Assembly: GCF_037975245.1 (NCBI RefSeq)
Contig: NC_092569.1
Location: forward strand, 20,393,001 to 20,453,000
Source of the DNA: Apostichopus japonicus
Lineage: Eukaryota > Echinodermata > Holothuroidea > Aspidochirotida > Stichopodidae
Direction: 5' to 3'
DNA: 60,000 nucleotides
Shown: in pieces, positions 23,030 to 34,244 of the stretch
How positions within the stretch are numbered: position 1 is the first letter of the stretch
Layout: each line of letters opens with the position of its first letter
The notes under the pieces: model-generated
The model's input: only the letters and a program-made list of their open reading frames with translations
Database searches by the model: none
What the model was told of the DNA's origin: nothing
Translations under genes and position numbers: made by a program

Positions 23030-26000
23030 CTGTGAAATAAAAGTAGTTATCAACTGCTACAAATACTTACTACTTTATAAAATCTGACTAAATCATTGAA
23101 ATTTTGGAATTTGGGTTTTTCTCCGAGGACAACAAACTTGCCATTTTCAAGCATTTGTTCAACTGCAAAATGCTTGCATCGATCTCTTGTTCTATAAAAG
23201 AAACAAGAAAAAAGACAAAACACAATAAGTAGCCAGCAATAATATGCAAAAACAAAGGGATTGAATATACGACAAAATAAAAATCAGAGACATATCTACT
23301 AAAAACCCAGAACAATAGTATTAATCGTGTAAAACAAATATGTAAAAATTGTATAACTCACTGAATTTCAACTTTATTTTGTTATAATACCTGATTTTTT
23401 TTTTTTTTTCATTCATGACCGAGTTTAATTTGTTATGGTTTATTTACCTGTTTCACTCCTCCATTATGTTGACGTTTAACTCGACCTGCATATTATTTTT
23501 TACGTTCATTGTAATTTTATGTTTACATCTATTTAAAGCTTTCATATTTGTGCATCTATAAAATACAAATTTGAAGTTTAAGTGAATTAATAGCCCCTTT
23601 GAGATACAAGAGCTAATATTTTCGAGAAGACGCCTAGGCGATGTTACTTAACATTACATGTATATATTGATATATAGATATCTTCCAACCGTACTAACAT
23701 GTGTTCATATATATACCAACAGCTCCTTTAAAAACGGAGATCAATTATATGAACATATTAGATATAGTAAAGACAGGTAAGTGTCTCTTATTTATAATCT
23801 ATATCTCTTACCTCAAGGACACTGTATATCTCTTACCTCAAGGACACTGTATATCTCTTACCTCAAGGACACTGTGTATCTCTTACCTCAAGGACACTGT
23901 ATATCTCTTACCTCAAGGACACTGTATATCTCTTACCTCAAGGACACTGTATATCTCTTACCTCAAGGACACTGTATATCTCTTACCTCAAGGACACTGT
24001 ATATCTCTTACCTCAAGGACACTGTATATCTCTTACCTCAAGGACACTGTATATCTCTTACCTCAAGGACACTGTATATCTCTTACCTCAAGGACACTGT
24101 ATATCTCTTACCTCAAGGACACTGTATATCTCTTACCTCAAGGACACTGTATATCTCTTACCTCAAGGACACTGTATATCTCTTACCTCAAGGACACTGT
24201 ATATCTCTTACCACAAGGACACTGTATATCTCTTACCTCAAGGACACTGTATATCCCGATCTGGTTTCGCTGACTCGAAGTAAATAGGTCCCTACTTGTT
24301 GAGTCTGCAGTATTCTTTCAGAATCACTATGACAACGAAGAATCACAAAGATTTTGTCTTATCATTAAACTGTTGTATTTTCGATCTTTGTAACAGAAAA
24401 ACAATAAATATAATATATGCTATCATAACCCTGTCTATGTTTGTGCTTTTGAAATTTTGAAAGCATTGAAATTTCACCCGATACACAGAGAGAACACAGT
24501 TAATACTGTAAACCTTACAGTTTTGTACCACAGTAAAAACTGGATCGTGCTATAATTCGGTAGCATGTGTTGGAATTACACATATCCTCAGTTCTTACTG
24601 TAAACTTCTTACTGTAAATAGCACATGCTACCGATTTATCAGATTTGTCAGTACGATCCAGTATTTACCGTGGTACAAAAGTTTAGATTTACAGTAGTTC
24701 CTGTAATCTCTGTGTGAATCCGCTTGAAATTTTAATATAGTTCGGTACAATTTCAATCAAAATTTCCAGGTTTGGTCGCGGTTACCCGTTTAATTGACAC
24801 TCATATTCTTATATCAAACGGATAACTTGAATATCGTGTTATGTATAGCTAAAAGGAAGACTCCGGAATGAATGAATAATATGAAAATCTTGTATCGATA
24901 TGTATGTAAAGTATCGATATTGTTGTATGTAAAGTATCGATATTGTTGTTAGATCTATCAGGTGATATTGAAATATAATATTATTTACTACTCTATTAGT
25001 GTTTAGTGCCTGACGTGAGTAGCTCAGACCACCGTGACATACATGAAATAATCTAAAAACTGATTTTACATCATTGGTTTTCACACATACTGTGCAAATT
25101 TCCTCCATACTAGTAAAGCCTCACCCACCCTCGTCTAGAAGAGAAAAAGGTGAGGTTTTTGGACCTTTCGTTCTGAAGAAAAAGGGGTCAAAGTCCCTGA
25201 TTGCAGGTTGAGAAATGAAGTAGTGTAAAAATCATAACAAAGGGAAACAGCCACAACTTCACAACAGAATCGTTAGGGATATTCAAGTATTCAAGAATAT
25301 CCTTTAACATACATTAATGGTATACCATGATGATATATATACATACCATCTGGATATAACACCACAGTAGCAAGATGGTAGTTTCACCATTGGGTATGAC
25401 ATATCGTGCACGTCATTAGTCACTGGAAGGGCTTCCTCACTCTTCACTTCTATTGGTTTATTTTTCACTGGAAACGCATAATCAACGGACGATGTTTCGT
25501 CTGACGAATCATCATTTTGGATTGGCGATGATTCCTTTGGTATGTCATCAAATATACGCTACGAGATATCAAAACATAATCGATAATAATTAGGACAAAC
25601 CAGAGAAATAAGATATGACTCATAATTGACAGATAAGGAGTAATGTTTTACAAAATATATTTGAATTTTCTGTCCCCCTGGGACCCTTCGTCAGTAATAC
25701 TTGGCAGTCGAATGAAAAGTACAAAATGTAACACAATGAAAGTATGACGCTAGATATGTGTAAGTTACGTTATGGATTTAGAACTAAATAAACCATGACT
25801 ATACAGGAAGCGGATTAAGGAGCGAAGAACGGATTACATATGTTTGTAGAACTCATAGTTGTTAAGGGGTCCCAAGTCTTTGTTGAGGCCGGTGATGTGA
25901 GATTTAATACGAAAGATCCAATCGATTTCTTTACGTTTACGTTCAGTAGCGGATTTGAAGTTCGAGGCAATTCAAATTTGGATGTTTTTCCACATATCAT

Positions 26001-27449
26001 AGACTCACGAATTGAAATGGCTGGACTATGTAGTCTAGCACGTGGGGCCATTAAATTCAATAGCTGAAGCAGTAAAAATTCAAATAGAACAAATATAAGA
26101 CTTTTTAAGACTTTGACAGTAGGAACATGGTATCAATGTACAACTTTAGCTAAGGAAGGAAGGAAGAATGATATTGTATGTCACAAAGGGAGTGTTTTCC
26201 ACTCATATACAGTCAAAAGAACACGTTTTGCCAGTTTTTGTTTTTTTCCTTTTCAAATTTTGTTTAGAAACAAACAACTAATATTTATAGAATAAGGTCC
26301 TCGTCGAGCAGTCTATACCTTATCGTCAAGAGGTCTCTCACAGACATAAGAAACATTCGAGTTAAAAAAGCTATAGATACATTTCTAGTAACACAAGTTG
26401 TACAAAATTCAAACGTATGATAATTCTCACTGTATTGATGTATGGAAGTAATAACCTATAATCGAGAGTATGATTGATATAAAAAACTAAAACTGAAAGT
26501 AATGTATTGATAGCCTCATGTTAAATATCAAGGACCACTTGGTGAGTAGTACACTGCGTCACAGAAACGGGAAGTACTTAACACTGTGTATACAGAGTGC
26601 ATTACAACTGTCATGATATAGCGAAGTTATATACTGGTTTGTTCAATCAACCTTCCGTGATAGTTTGACAGCAAAACCAATAGACTTCTAGAACAAGTAC
26701 TTGTCACCATGCTGCAGTACACATAGCCTATACAATGCTGTGAAAACGACATCAATGCTGCCTACTACAGTATAGGCTTCCAAAACAGGGGGGGAAAGGG
26801 GAAGTGAAGAACTGCCATATAAGAAAAATACTTTCAAACTTGTGACCAACCCATGTGCAGCGCTGATCAGCATAACCTATATTTAAACGGTACTTGGGGG
26901 GGGGGGGTGGAATAATTATTCCCACCATATTCATCACCCTGAGTGAACAGTTCCTTCTAAATGTTTTCAATGTGATCCATTGAAAAACGCAGACATTTTA
27001 ACTGAATTTCATCACCACTTGTTTGGCTTTACTTTATAGTTCTAAGAGTAAGTTAAGAGTAGCTTGTTATTATATTCGAACACAGAAAACACAAAACATT
27101 CATGGAACATGATTGGACAATACAAAATCTCACTTTGCTTGGTCTCCATGAAATCCTGAATAATTCCGATTCCCGCCACCATATTTGCAATATTCATCGA
27201 GATATGTACACTATATCATTATCATACAATCAGTGGAAAGTCATAGTCTACTTAATAATGTGTTATCAAAATGGAATCTGTTATATCTAATATAATACCG
27301 TTAGTTTATTGTACAATATTTAATTTAGTCTCCTTCACATGCCTTGTTGTTATGTAATGATGTCAAAGATGTCAACTCACACGGCTGTATCCCGGAGGTT
27401 TTTCGTCGATTGTACGTACAATTTCGTAACCAGCTTCACTAGTCGCCAT
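22907..27449 (-). CDS. Small SH2-domain adaptor gene (5 coding exons)
   Basis: Reading right to left, the exons are 27449-27381, 25558-25347, 24326-24237, 23191-23071 and 23029-22907. Together they give 615 nt, about 204 aa, with matching phases (0, 2, 2, 0). Residues 1-84 are a Ser/Asp-rich linker. The SH2 domain runs about 85-168: it starts at CYCGVISR and continues DSERILQTQQ. The phosphotyrosine-binding strand is VGTYLLRVSE, with the invariant Arg at 111. GYTVSLR follows, then CKHF with the conserved His at 131, then FVVLGEKPKFQNFNDLVRFY. It should bind phosphotyrosine peptides in the cytoplasm. With no kinase, phosphatase or other domain, it resembles the small SH2D/HSH2D-type adaptors in layout. 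The end of the central exon and its donor are amplified into a minisatellite (23800-24255). Confidence 0.85.
23071..23191 (-). CDS. SH2 gene exon 4: C-terminal half of SH2
   Basis: Acceptor CTTTTATAG, donor GTAAGT (23070-23065). Encodes TRDRCKHFAVEQMLENGKFV then LGEKPKFQNFNDLVRFYKV: strand D with CKHF, then the PKF..F.DLV.FYK signature at the end of SH2 domains. Phase 2 in, phase 0 out. Confidence 0.88.
23800..24255. repeat. 25-bp minisatellite made of an exon end plus its splice donor, 18 copies
   Basis: Eighteen copies at an exact 25-bp step, with TCTTACC at 23806, 23831 and so on to 24231. On the minus strand each unit is GATATACAGTGTCCTTGAG followed by GTAAGA. The 19-nt part is identical to the last 19 nt of SH2 exon 3 and GTAAGA is its 5' splice site. 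Units are almost identical: one has TGTGTATC and one has CCACAAGG. The array lies inside the intron directly after the exon. 25 is not a multiple of 3, which explains the 25-residue period in the open frames. Confidence 0.95.
24237..24326 (-). CDS. SH2 gene exon 3: phosphotyrosine-binding core
   Basis: Acceptor TTGTCATAG, first donor GTAAGA at 24236-24231. Encodes DSERILQTQQVGTYLLRVSE and TRSGYTVSLR, with the invariant Arg of the FLVR strand in YLLR. Phase 2 in, phase 2 out. Its 3' end and donor are the source of the minisatellite. Confidence 0.9.
24484..24716. mobile_element. Foldback MITE-like element in SH2 gene intron 2
   Basis: Ends ACACAGAGAGAACACAG and CTGTAATCTCTGTGT are inverted. 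Most of the interior also folds back: TTTTGTACCAC.GTAAA.ACT with GGATCGT on the left pairs with its complement on the right, and GGTAGCATGTG pairs with CACATGCTACC. About 230 bp, non-coding, 157 nt upstream of exon 3. Confidence 0.7.
25347..25558 (-). CDS. SH2 gene exon 2: linker and start of SH2
   Basis: Acceptor ATATCTCGTAG, donor GTATGT. The in-frame TAG just upstream fixes the exon start. Encodes a Ser/Asp/Glu-rich linker (ESSPIQNDDSSDETSS) and ends KLPSCYCGVISR, the beginning of the SH2 domain. Phase 0 in, phase 2 out. A second GT 4 nt downstream (GTATAT) is a possible alternative donor. Confidence 0.82.
25660..26067 (-). mobile_element. Probable Penelope-like/retroelement fragment in SH2 gene intron 1
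   Basis: On the minus strand an open segment (26060-25815, containing CGKTSKFELPRTSNPLLNVN) is followed by CTGACGAAGGGTCCCAGGGG and then GACAGAAAATTC at about 25693-25665. That is a CTGANGA, hairpin, GAAA motif with stem GTCCC/GGGAC. The order, coding tail then motif, is what a Penelope-like end would give, but the open segment is not recognisable as reverse transcriptase or GIY-YIG. Confidence 0.35.
27381..27449 (-). CDS. SH2 gene first coding exon
   Basis: ATG at 27449 in a good context (GTCAAAATGGCG), donor GTGAGT. Encodes MATSEAGYEIVRTIDEKPPG plus YSR. Phase 0 out, matching exon 2. An additional small exon in the 1.8-kb intron 1 cannot be excluded. Confidence 0.75.
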
Positions 27450-28591
27450 TTTGACCACTACCGTTACCTTGTATGTGATAGAATCAAACAGAAATTCAGA
27501 AGCCAGTTGTTAGTTCCTTTACCGATATGTGTAGCAGTCATAGCCGAGTGCTGTTATTGTTGTGAATGAAATAACCGTGGATTGTAAATACGCGGTGACG
27601 TAGTTGCATTGAAGTTCACTGGTGCGATACAGGTACACCTTTTGTAATACGAAGTTAATGGGTATTTCTATAGCGCAAAATGGAAGTCACACGGCTGTAT
27701 CAATATGAGATCCGTTGTGACGCCACGATTTCAACCAATTATTCACATTAAGATGTGCTATATATACGCTGGGTTTAGTTTGAATTTACAATATCATTGG
27801 TCACCCGAGGCCAAGGAATGTATAGTTTGTTAACACTATAACTGAAAAGTAAAGCTTGGATCAAATGTATAGGCCTACTTGGTATACAGTTGCGGGTTGT
27901 ACGTGTAAGTTCCATTGCTTTCTGCAGAAAGGAATGTCATTTGAGGTCACCAGGCGCGTATCCAGGATTTTCTAACCCGGGGGGCGCGAATTACTATCTA
28001 AGCGGAGCGCCACCATCGGTTGGCGCGGAACGTACAAGAAAATTTCTGGTTTTGATACCCCCCCCCCCCCCCAGATCACCGGAAATGGCACTTCTCGGTC
28101 TTGAAAATGACCAACCAGATGTGCACTTTTGCCTGAGAATCAAGTATTTCCCAAAAGTTTTTTTTTCCATCCATAACCTTTTTGAAGATTGTCACCAGTC
28201 ACACATCATGTTCGACCTGATTGCATGTCCTATGGATCATTGCTTTTGTAGGTAATTCTACGTCACGGCCCACAATATCCGAAAGCCCCACTTTTCAAGG
28301 TTTTAAGCCCATTATTTGTTGAGAATTTGAAAATTCCCATTTCTCGTGAATAAAATCACTTTTAAACATACCCATAATGTTGCACAAAATTCAATCTATG
28401 GACAACCAATATAGAAAAACCTCCTGGAACCCCTAACAGACAGGTCAAAATTGCACGAGTAGAGGAAAGTATTATGAAGAATGTTGGTGAGGAAATTTTC
28501 CTCTTATAATGGCTATTATGAAACTTGGTTGAAGGGAATTAAAAATAGCAGATATTTCCGATATCAGGTATATCAAACCGAACACTACACA

Positions 28592-29022
28592 CATAGGCGT
28601 AGGTCCCGTAGGAGGCGGGGGCTGTAGCCCCCCCCCCCCCCCCGCAACCATTTTTTCGGGCACCTACTGAAAGAAAAATAAATAGCAATGAATAGCTTAA
28701 AAATGATCTCCTTGGTAATTAAAATAAAGTTCTAAGCTCGGCCGACATTACTACTGTGAAAGAGAGTTTTGACATAAATGGATCTGTATGCTTTTTCTCC
28801 ATCTACATAAGACATTTGGTTGTTTACATTAGCATCCGGCGGTATACTGTGCAACTTTCACGGACCGTACGGTAAACGATGCCATGCAATGTAATGACCC
28901 ATGCTTGCTTATATGATATTGGCATCGATATGTTGAACGCGCGCTTCGCGCTTGAAAAATTTTGGCTTTTTTACGGGCAAGTCATTACAGCCCCCAAATC
29001 CAATTGGGCTCCTACGCCTTTG
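28592..29022. mobile_element. hAT-type MITE with perfect 8-bp TSD
   Basis: Starts CATAGGCGTAGG, ends CCTACGCCTTTG, with ACTACACA exactly repeated at 28584-28591 and 29023-29030. Same family as 16782-17143. Contains a C run of about 13 nt near 28630. Confidence 0.92.
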
Positions 29023-29121
29023 ACTACACACAAAGACAGTTTTTGAGGCTGTTCATCGTGGAACATGCATTCAATGCTCACTGATATGATGTTATATCTG
29101 CTCTTTGCTTTACAAATTCGA

Positions 29122-29377
29122 ATGGCGTGTAGCGAGTAATTGCCAAGAGAGGGGCGAAGCCTGTAGGCAAACTATCTAAGCGAAGCGCCACCATGTGTTG
29201 GCGCGAAGCGTTCACTAAAAATTTTGGCCGAAAATGCCTCCCAGATCGCTGAAATGACACTTCCCAGGCCTTGTAAGTTGCATCTAAGCATTGTCTATTT
29301 TGAAATTACTAGCGATGTCATAAAGAAAATTTGCTCGGGGGGGGGGGGCGGTCGCCCCCTTCCCGAAATGCGTCATG
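29122..29377. mobile_element. Member of the 11579-11821 repeat family
   Basis: Shares, in opposite orientation to 11579-11821, the AAGCGAAGCGCCACCAT region, TGCCTCCCAGATCGCTG and the TAAGTTGCATCTAAGCATT part. Its right end is probably near GAAATGCGTCATG. No clear target duplication, so the boundaries are approximate. Confidence 0.65.
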
Positions 29378-30419
29378 TTCCCCGATGACTCGGTCGAGTT
29401 CAAGACCAGCCACAGTTGGTTCCATATAGCACAATTGTACAATTGTTTAACGCGTCCATACACACACACGCGTTATGATAGACCATATATAGTATTTATA
29501 TAGATACATTAGTGAGAGAGGAAAAATGGCAACGTCAAAAATGGAGTTGTCGGTGTAAGGGATAGGGTGAGGCGCAAACCCCCTCCGTAATCCTCGATCT
29601 GTCACTGGCTACCATGTGTATATAATAGGGATCAGCGCTTTAACTATGACTGTTCCTCTTTCTCTTCCCGAGGTCTTGGCTATCTTCTACTCCCTACTTT
29701 TCTCCTTTTTCTCTCTTTTTTCTTTTTCTTTTCCCTTCCTTCCTCTCCTCCTTTTCTTTTTTCCCCCTCCTTTTCCCTTTTTGCTTCTCTTTTTTCTTTC
29801 CTCTTTTCCTTACCCCGGGGGGCGCGCGCCTCCAACGCCCCCCCCCCTGAATACGCACCTGGTCACCACATATCCAAGTCTGAAAACCCCGCTGTTACAA
29901 GTTGACTCATATGCGCCTCAAGTTGACTTAAATTGACTCATATGCGATTAAACAACTCTATAATTCAGTTATAATTCTGATATTAAAAAAAAAAACCTTT
30001 ACTCTGCCCACATTGAAATCTCATACCAATGTTTCATAACACATACTGAACAAAAAAATCAATAGTGTGCAGAAGTTTTTCAAAGAATATTTTGATTAAC
30101 ATTTCATGCGAAAGTGTCTGGGAGAGGGAATTTTGATAATCGAGTTAACTATATCAGTAATTGCTCGCAATTAATATTCAGTTAGCATATTTAAATGAAA
30201 ATGGAAAGACAATTAGCTTCATTAGTCACGTACTTTATGAGATAAACGAATGATAAATATTGCAACTATTGAAAACAATCTAAAATTTTGCATTTACATT
30301 ACGGACAGATAAAGTTATGCTTTGGATCAGCTTTATCCTTGGTATGTATATGCAGCTTATAAGTACAATATTCCTTGTGCTTTCTACGGAAAAGAAATGT
30401 CATTTGAGGTCACCAGGGG

Positions 30420-30687
30420 CCTGTTTCACAAAGCACTAAGTCGCGTCTTAGTGGTCTTAAGACACGTCTTAGTGAAGAACAGTTTTGTGAAACTGGTGAC
30501 CTGGGTGACCTGGGGCCTGTTTCACATAACTCGACTTACGCACACAGGACTTAGTGCTGTGAGGACTCGACTTACACTAAGATGCGTCTCGGTAAAGTAC
30601 TGTTTGGATCTCGGTTTCACAAAACTGTTCTTCACTAAGACGTGTCTTAAGACCACTAAGACGCGACTTAGTGCTTTGTGAAACAGG
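30420..30687. mobile_element. Foldback element with 74-bp perfect inverted arms
   Basis: 30420-30493 and 30614-30687 are exact reverse complements over 74 nt. They begin CCTGTTTCACAAAGCACTAA and end with GTTTTGTGAAAC at the inner side. The 120-nt spacer holds a diverged second copy of the same start (GGGGCCTGTTTCACATAACT) and tandem GGTGACCTGG. The open frame across it is a by-product. Confidence 0.9.
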
Positions 30688-31381
30688 ACCCAGATGACAA
30701 AGTCTGTAAGTCAGCTTTTAGAAAGTTTTTTTTTTTTCAATTGAATCACATGCGATGAAATTGATGAAGACATTTGAGGGATGGGGACATTTGATGAATG
30801 GGGACATTTGAGTGATAGGGCGGGGTTATTTTGAATAATCACAATCGATAATTTTGCCAAAAATTTGCGACCAAACACGATACACTGTTTATAGTTAATA
30901 CCCTTATTGGGAACGCTATGTTAAGTTTCTATGTTCAATGTTATATACTGCATGGAGTACTTTGATCCGACTACTTCCGAGTAATAACGATTCCGAATAA
31001 GTACCGCAGCTCGTAGACCGAGTACCTTGCGATTACTATAACAAAAGCGTTATGTTGGATGAAGTGTATATCGACAAATAAAACATAGACATACACCAGT
31101 GTTTTGTAACGGTCTATATAACCTTACTTTCTCTTGTTTAATATTTCTTTGTTAAATCTCTGGGAAATGTAGTTTCTACCGGGCTCTGTTTCTTCTTTGC
31201 TCTTTAATTAATATATGATTGCATAATGCGTATACCCTACAACCCTGCAGATTGCTTAAAACTTTGTAGCTACTCCAATATAGTCTTAAACTGTCAATAT
31301 TGTAAGACATGCATTGCAAATCATTTACTACACTGTACCTAAAATATGAAACATAAATAAATCGATAGAATTGTACGTTTC

Positions 31382-31478
31382 AAAAAAAAAATATATATAT
31401 ATATATATAGGCCTATATATATAGGCCTATATATATAGGCCTATATATATATATAGGCCTATATATATTTTTTTTTTC
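31382..31478. repeat. Near-perfect palindrome of TATAGGCCTATA units
   Basis: A run of nine or ten A, alternating TA, four AGGCCT cores (near 31411, 31425, 31439, 31457) and a T run form an almost symmetrical palindrome of about 95 bp. It could form a cruciform or, as RNA, a hairpin. Confidence 0.85.
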
Positions 31479-32383
31479 TTTTTTTTCTATTTGTAGAATA
31501 ATTCCTAGAATTTTTTTTTAGGGAGGGATATAAAAAGTTTACAATGACTACAACAGTCGCCTTGAATCAGGAAGACAACGATTGCTAAAAGCAGGGAAGC
31601 AACATACGCAGCAACATACGTATGCACGTGTGCACATTGTGATTGGCACTTTACTAACTTTAACTCCACAAAATGTTTGCTTAAATGATCAACAAGGAGT
31701 TTTAGAAATGATCATTTCATCATCAGAAGCACATCAATCGAAACGACTGGACTATCTAATCTAGCTATATAAACAAGCCAGAAGTCAGCTTAACATAAAG
31801 GCTTATTTACCGGCCCCAGGTATTATTTTTTTCTTGAAAAGGCTGAAAATTTGTCAACGTAAAATGGTGTTTGAATGGGATATACTGATGTGAAACATGC
31901 ATAAAACGAATATTGGTGTAGATATTTTTAACAATTTCGAAAATCGTAGATTTAAAGCTGGCCAGATATACTCTCCTAGAAAAATAACCCATACTTTTTA
32001 ACAATTGAATTTACTTATAAATTAACGAGAGTGGAAATCAAAGTATTTTGGACCGGGTTAGTCTTGTACAATTATGTTTTCCAATTCAAAGGTATAAATC
32101 ATGAAGATAACACAACACGGTTAACTCAACTTTAATTAAACAACGAAAACCAAAATGCTGTATAGTTGCAAGCTGCCCTCCTACTTTTGATCCATTAACA
32201 TGAATGATAGAAATCAATACATTTCGCAAAGAGAAAAAATGATGAATTTAGCTCTACGTGTAATGTTTTACGAAAAAAAAAACACAATGGAAGTATAAAT
32301 GAAATAAATGCATATATTTTTTAAAGCATCATTGAATGATGGAATACCATATTCACTGGAATGAAAATCTGATAAAGCATTAC

Positions 32384-32459
32384 TTGATTGCCTGCACCAA
32401 GTTTCGACAATTCTTTTCCTGTAGGTTTTAGTTTCATATCATGCTTCAATGTATACTCA
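32384..32459 (-). CDS. Weak candidate exon (uncharacterised)
   Basis: Minus-strand segment between CTGTACAG and GTAATG, open in one frame and encoding EYTLKHDMKLKPTGKELSKL plus GAGNQ. It can be chained in phase with 33561-33591 and 33992-34075. No homology recognised, and chance is not excluded. Confidence 0.2.
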
Positions 32460-33991
32460 CTGTACAGTGGCAGTATGGAAAGTATGAATATCATGTTTCA
32501 ATCAGATAATGTGTAGTAACTGTTCATACTATGTATACTTTTGAAGCACGATACATGAGACTAGCATAGAGTGGTACGACCACGAGAAAATTGTCCTTAA
32601 CTAGCTGATCGAATACAATTTTGAGAAGAAATTGATAGAGGAAAGAAGACGTCCCATGATTAAGCCAACAAACATATCATACATAATAAAACATTTTCAG
32701 ATCTCAATATACAGAACAGTCAATTTACGAGGAATCTGTACAACCTATTATATTGGCTTTTTTTTTATAGATTTAGTGCATTTAAAATTGTTGTTTTAAG
32801 TTTGACGTTCGCAAATTAAAGCCCTAAATGCGTTGAATATGAAACTTGTATGAAGCTTGGTCAACCCAAACTGTGTGCTGAAAAAAAAACAGCATCGTTT
32901 ATTAATGCAAACATAATACGAGATGAAATAAATGCAACAAAGCACCAATTCTCTTCATCAAAAACCAAATGTAAGAATATAAACTATACAGCATATTGTG
33001 TTCACTATTAGTATAGTCAATCCGTTTCATATCTAACAATAGAATTAATAACGGAAGTGTCATATAGTTACTTTATTAACACAAATAACTCACGATCACA
33101 ACTTAGACCATTAAAAGGCAGGCAATTTCGAGCCAACTATTTTTTTTAATATTGAATACAATACATATCTATACCCTTTCTCCTACTATTCTTACATTTT
33201 ATGACGTGTCCATGAAATAATGACTATAGTTTCATAATAACAAATAAACAACAGTTATAAAAAAGAATAAAGAATAAAGAAAATTACATGAAAGCTAAAT
33301 GATATTTAAACCCACTTATGGGCGTTCTCCAATGTGTCATTGAACTTTGTAAAGACATACCGTGTCGAACTTCTTTGAACGTTTTAACCAATTAGATAAT
33401 GATTTGAATAAACAAGACTCAATGCAGCGAATGATCTTGATGATATTTGAGTGATACTTTTCCTGAAAGTGTCGAAAGGGTCACTGCTCAAAATTGGATT
33501 TTGGAATGCGAAGATGTAATCTGACACTATCACACAACATGGGCACTACGTAATATTTACCTCAAAGAACACATATTTGTTATTAGGCGTTCTCTATGCG
33601 AATACAATACATTTAGGTACAACAACATAACATCATCTTTATCAATTTGACCAAACCATTCTCGAAAATCATTGGCAAACAAACAAATAAGAATTATGAA
33701 AACAATAAACAACTGAAGATTCTGTACAAATTGAATATTAACTTGCTGGTTAAAGCAATGTTATAAATAAATATATATAAATCAATTATATGTGGTAGTT
33801 TCTATAAATATCCCTCACGTCGTTTTTTAATTTAATATTAATGTAAATACTTCTCCTAAAAGTAATACCTGATTTCGTGTATACTCTGACCTACACTGCA
33901 TAACACATTTCCCTCTTTAAAACTGTTATTTGTATATTATATCTGTTTATTTATACATAATGCCCAAGTCGTCAATATGCTTTTTGTTTAC

Positions 33992-34079
33992 CTCTTGCTA
34001 CACGGGGTCTATGATAGCCAGAAAAATATCGTTCAGTGCAAGGTGAGGGCTTCAGTTTCAATGTCAGTTCACTCTCTTC
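33992..34079 (-). CDS. Weak candidate exon (uncharacterised)
   Basis: Minus-strand segment between GGTTAG and GTAAAC encoding EESELTLKLKPSPCTERYFS then GYHRPRVAR. A slightly shorter start at 34075 would join in phase to 34245-34447. Codon pattern looks coding, but the evidence is only open frame plus splice-like ends. Confidence 0.25.
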
Positions 34080-34109
34080 CTAACCTCCGAAAATGTGAAA
34101 GGGAATGGT

Positions 34110-34161
34110 ATGAATAATATATGTGTATATATATATCTATATATATATCTAAATATATATA

Positions 34162-34228
<67 letters not shown>

Positions 34229-34230
34229 TC
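34110..34230. repeat. Interrupted (TA)n array
   Basis: TA dinucleotides with interspersed CTA/AAATA interruptions. It accounts for the YIYI end of the overlapping minus-strand frame. Confidence 0.9.
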
Positions 34231-34244
34231 TTTATGTCTTTCAC

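Larger units (their letters stand above)
27951..29860. mobile_element. Composite/nested TIR element
   Basis: Left end CAGGCGCGTATCCAGG and right end CCTGAATACGCACCTG are inverted, and both are followed inward by G/C tracts. GGTCACC flanks both sides. Inside sit a complete hAT-type MITE (28592-29022) and a second copy of the same family (29122-29377). Whether this is one element with insertions or adjacent fragments is not settled. The open frames here carry long G/C or pyrimidine tracts and are not genes. Confidence 0.5.

Noticed and set aside
23800-24255. CRISPR-like array
   Set aside because: Units are contiguous 25-bp tandem copies without unique spacers, and the sequence is eukaryotic. 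The other arrays fail for the same reason.
23701-24287. 190- and 168-codon open frames on +
   Set aside because: They are translations of the 25-bp minisatellite on the strand opposite the SH2 gene.
25815-26060. Retroelement protein on the minus strand
   Set aside because: The frame (CGKTSKFELPRTSNPLLN) hints at a LINE or Penelope tail, but no catalytic motif is visible. Kept only as part of a low-confidence repeat.
27375-27705. TCACACGGCTGTATC repeated in SH2 exon 1 and about 315 bp upstream
   Set aside because: Only 15 nt are shared and flanks differ, so chance or a tiny duplication. No interpretation possible.
27890-28255. 121-codon open frame
   Set aside because: It crosses a transposable-element end and a C14 run, with no homology.
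30322-30681. 119-codon open frame
   Set aside because: It is a read through both arms of the foldback element.
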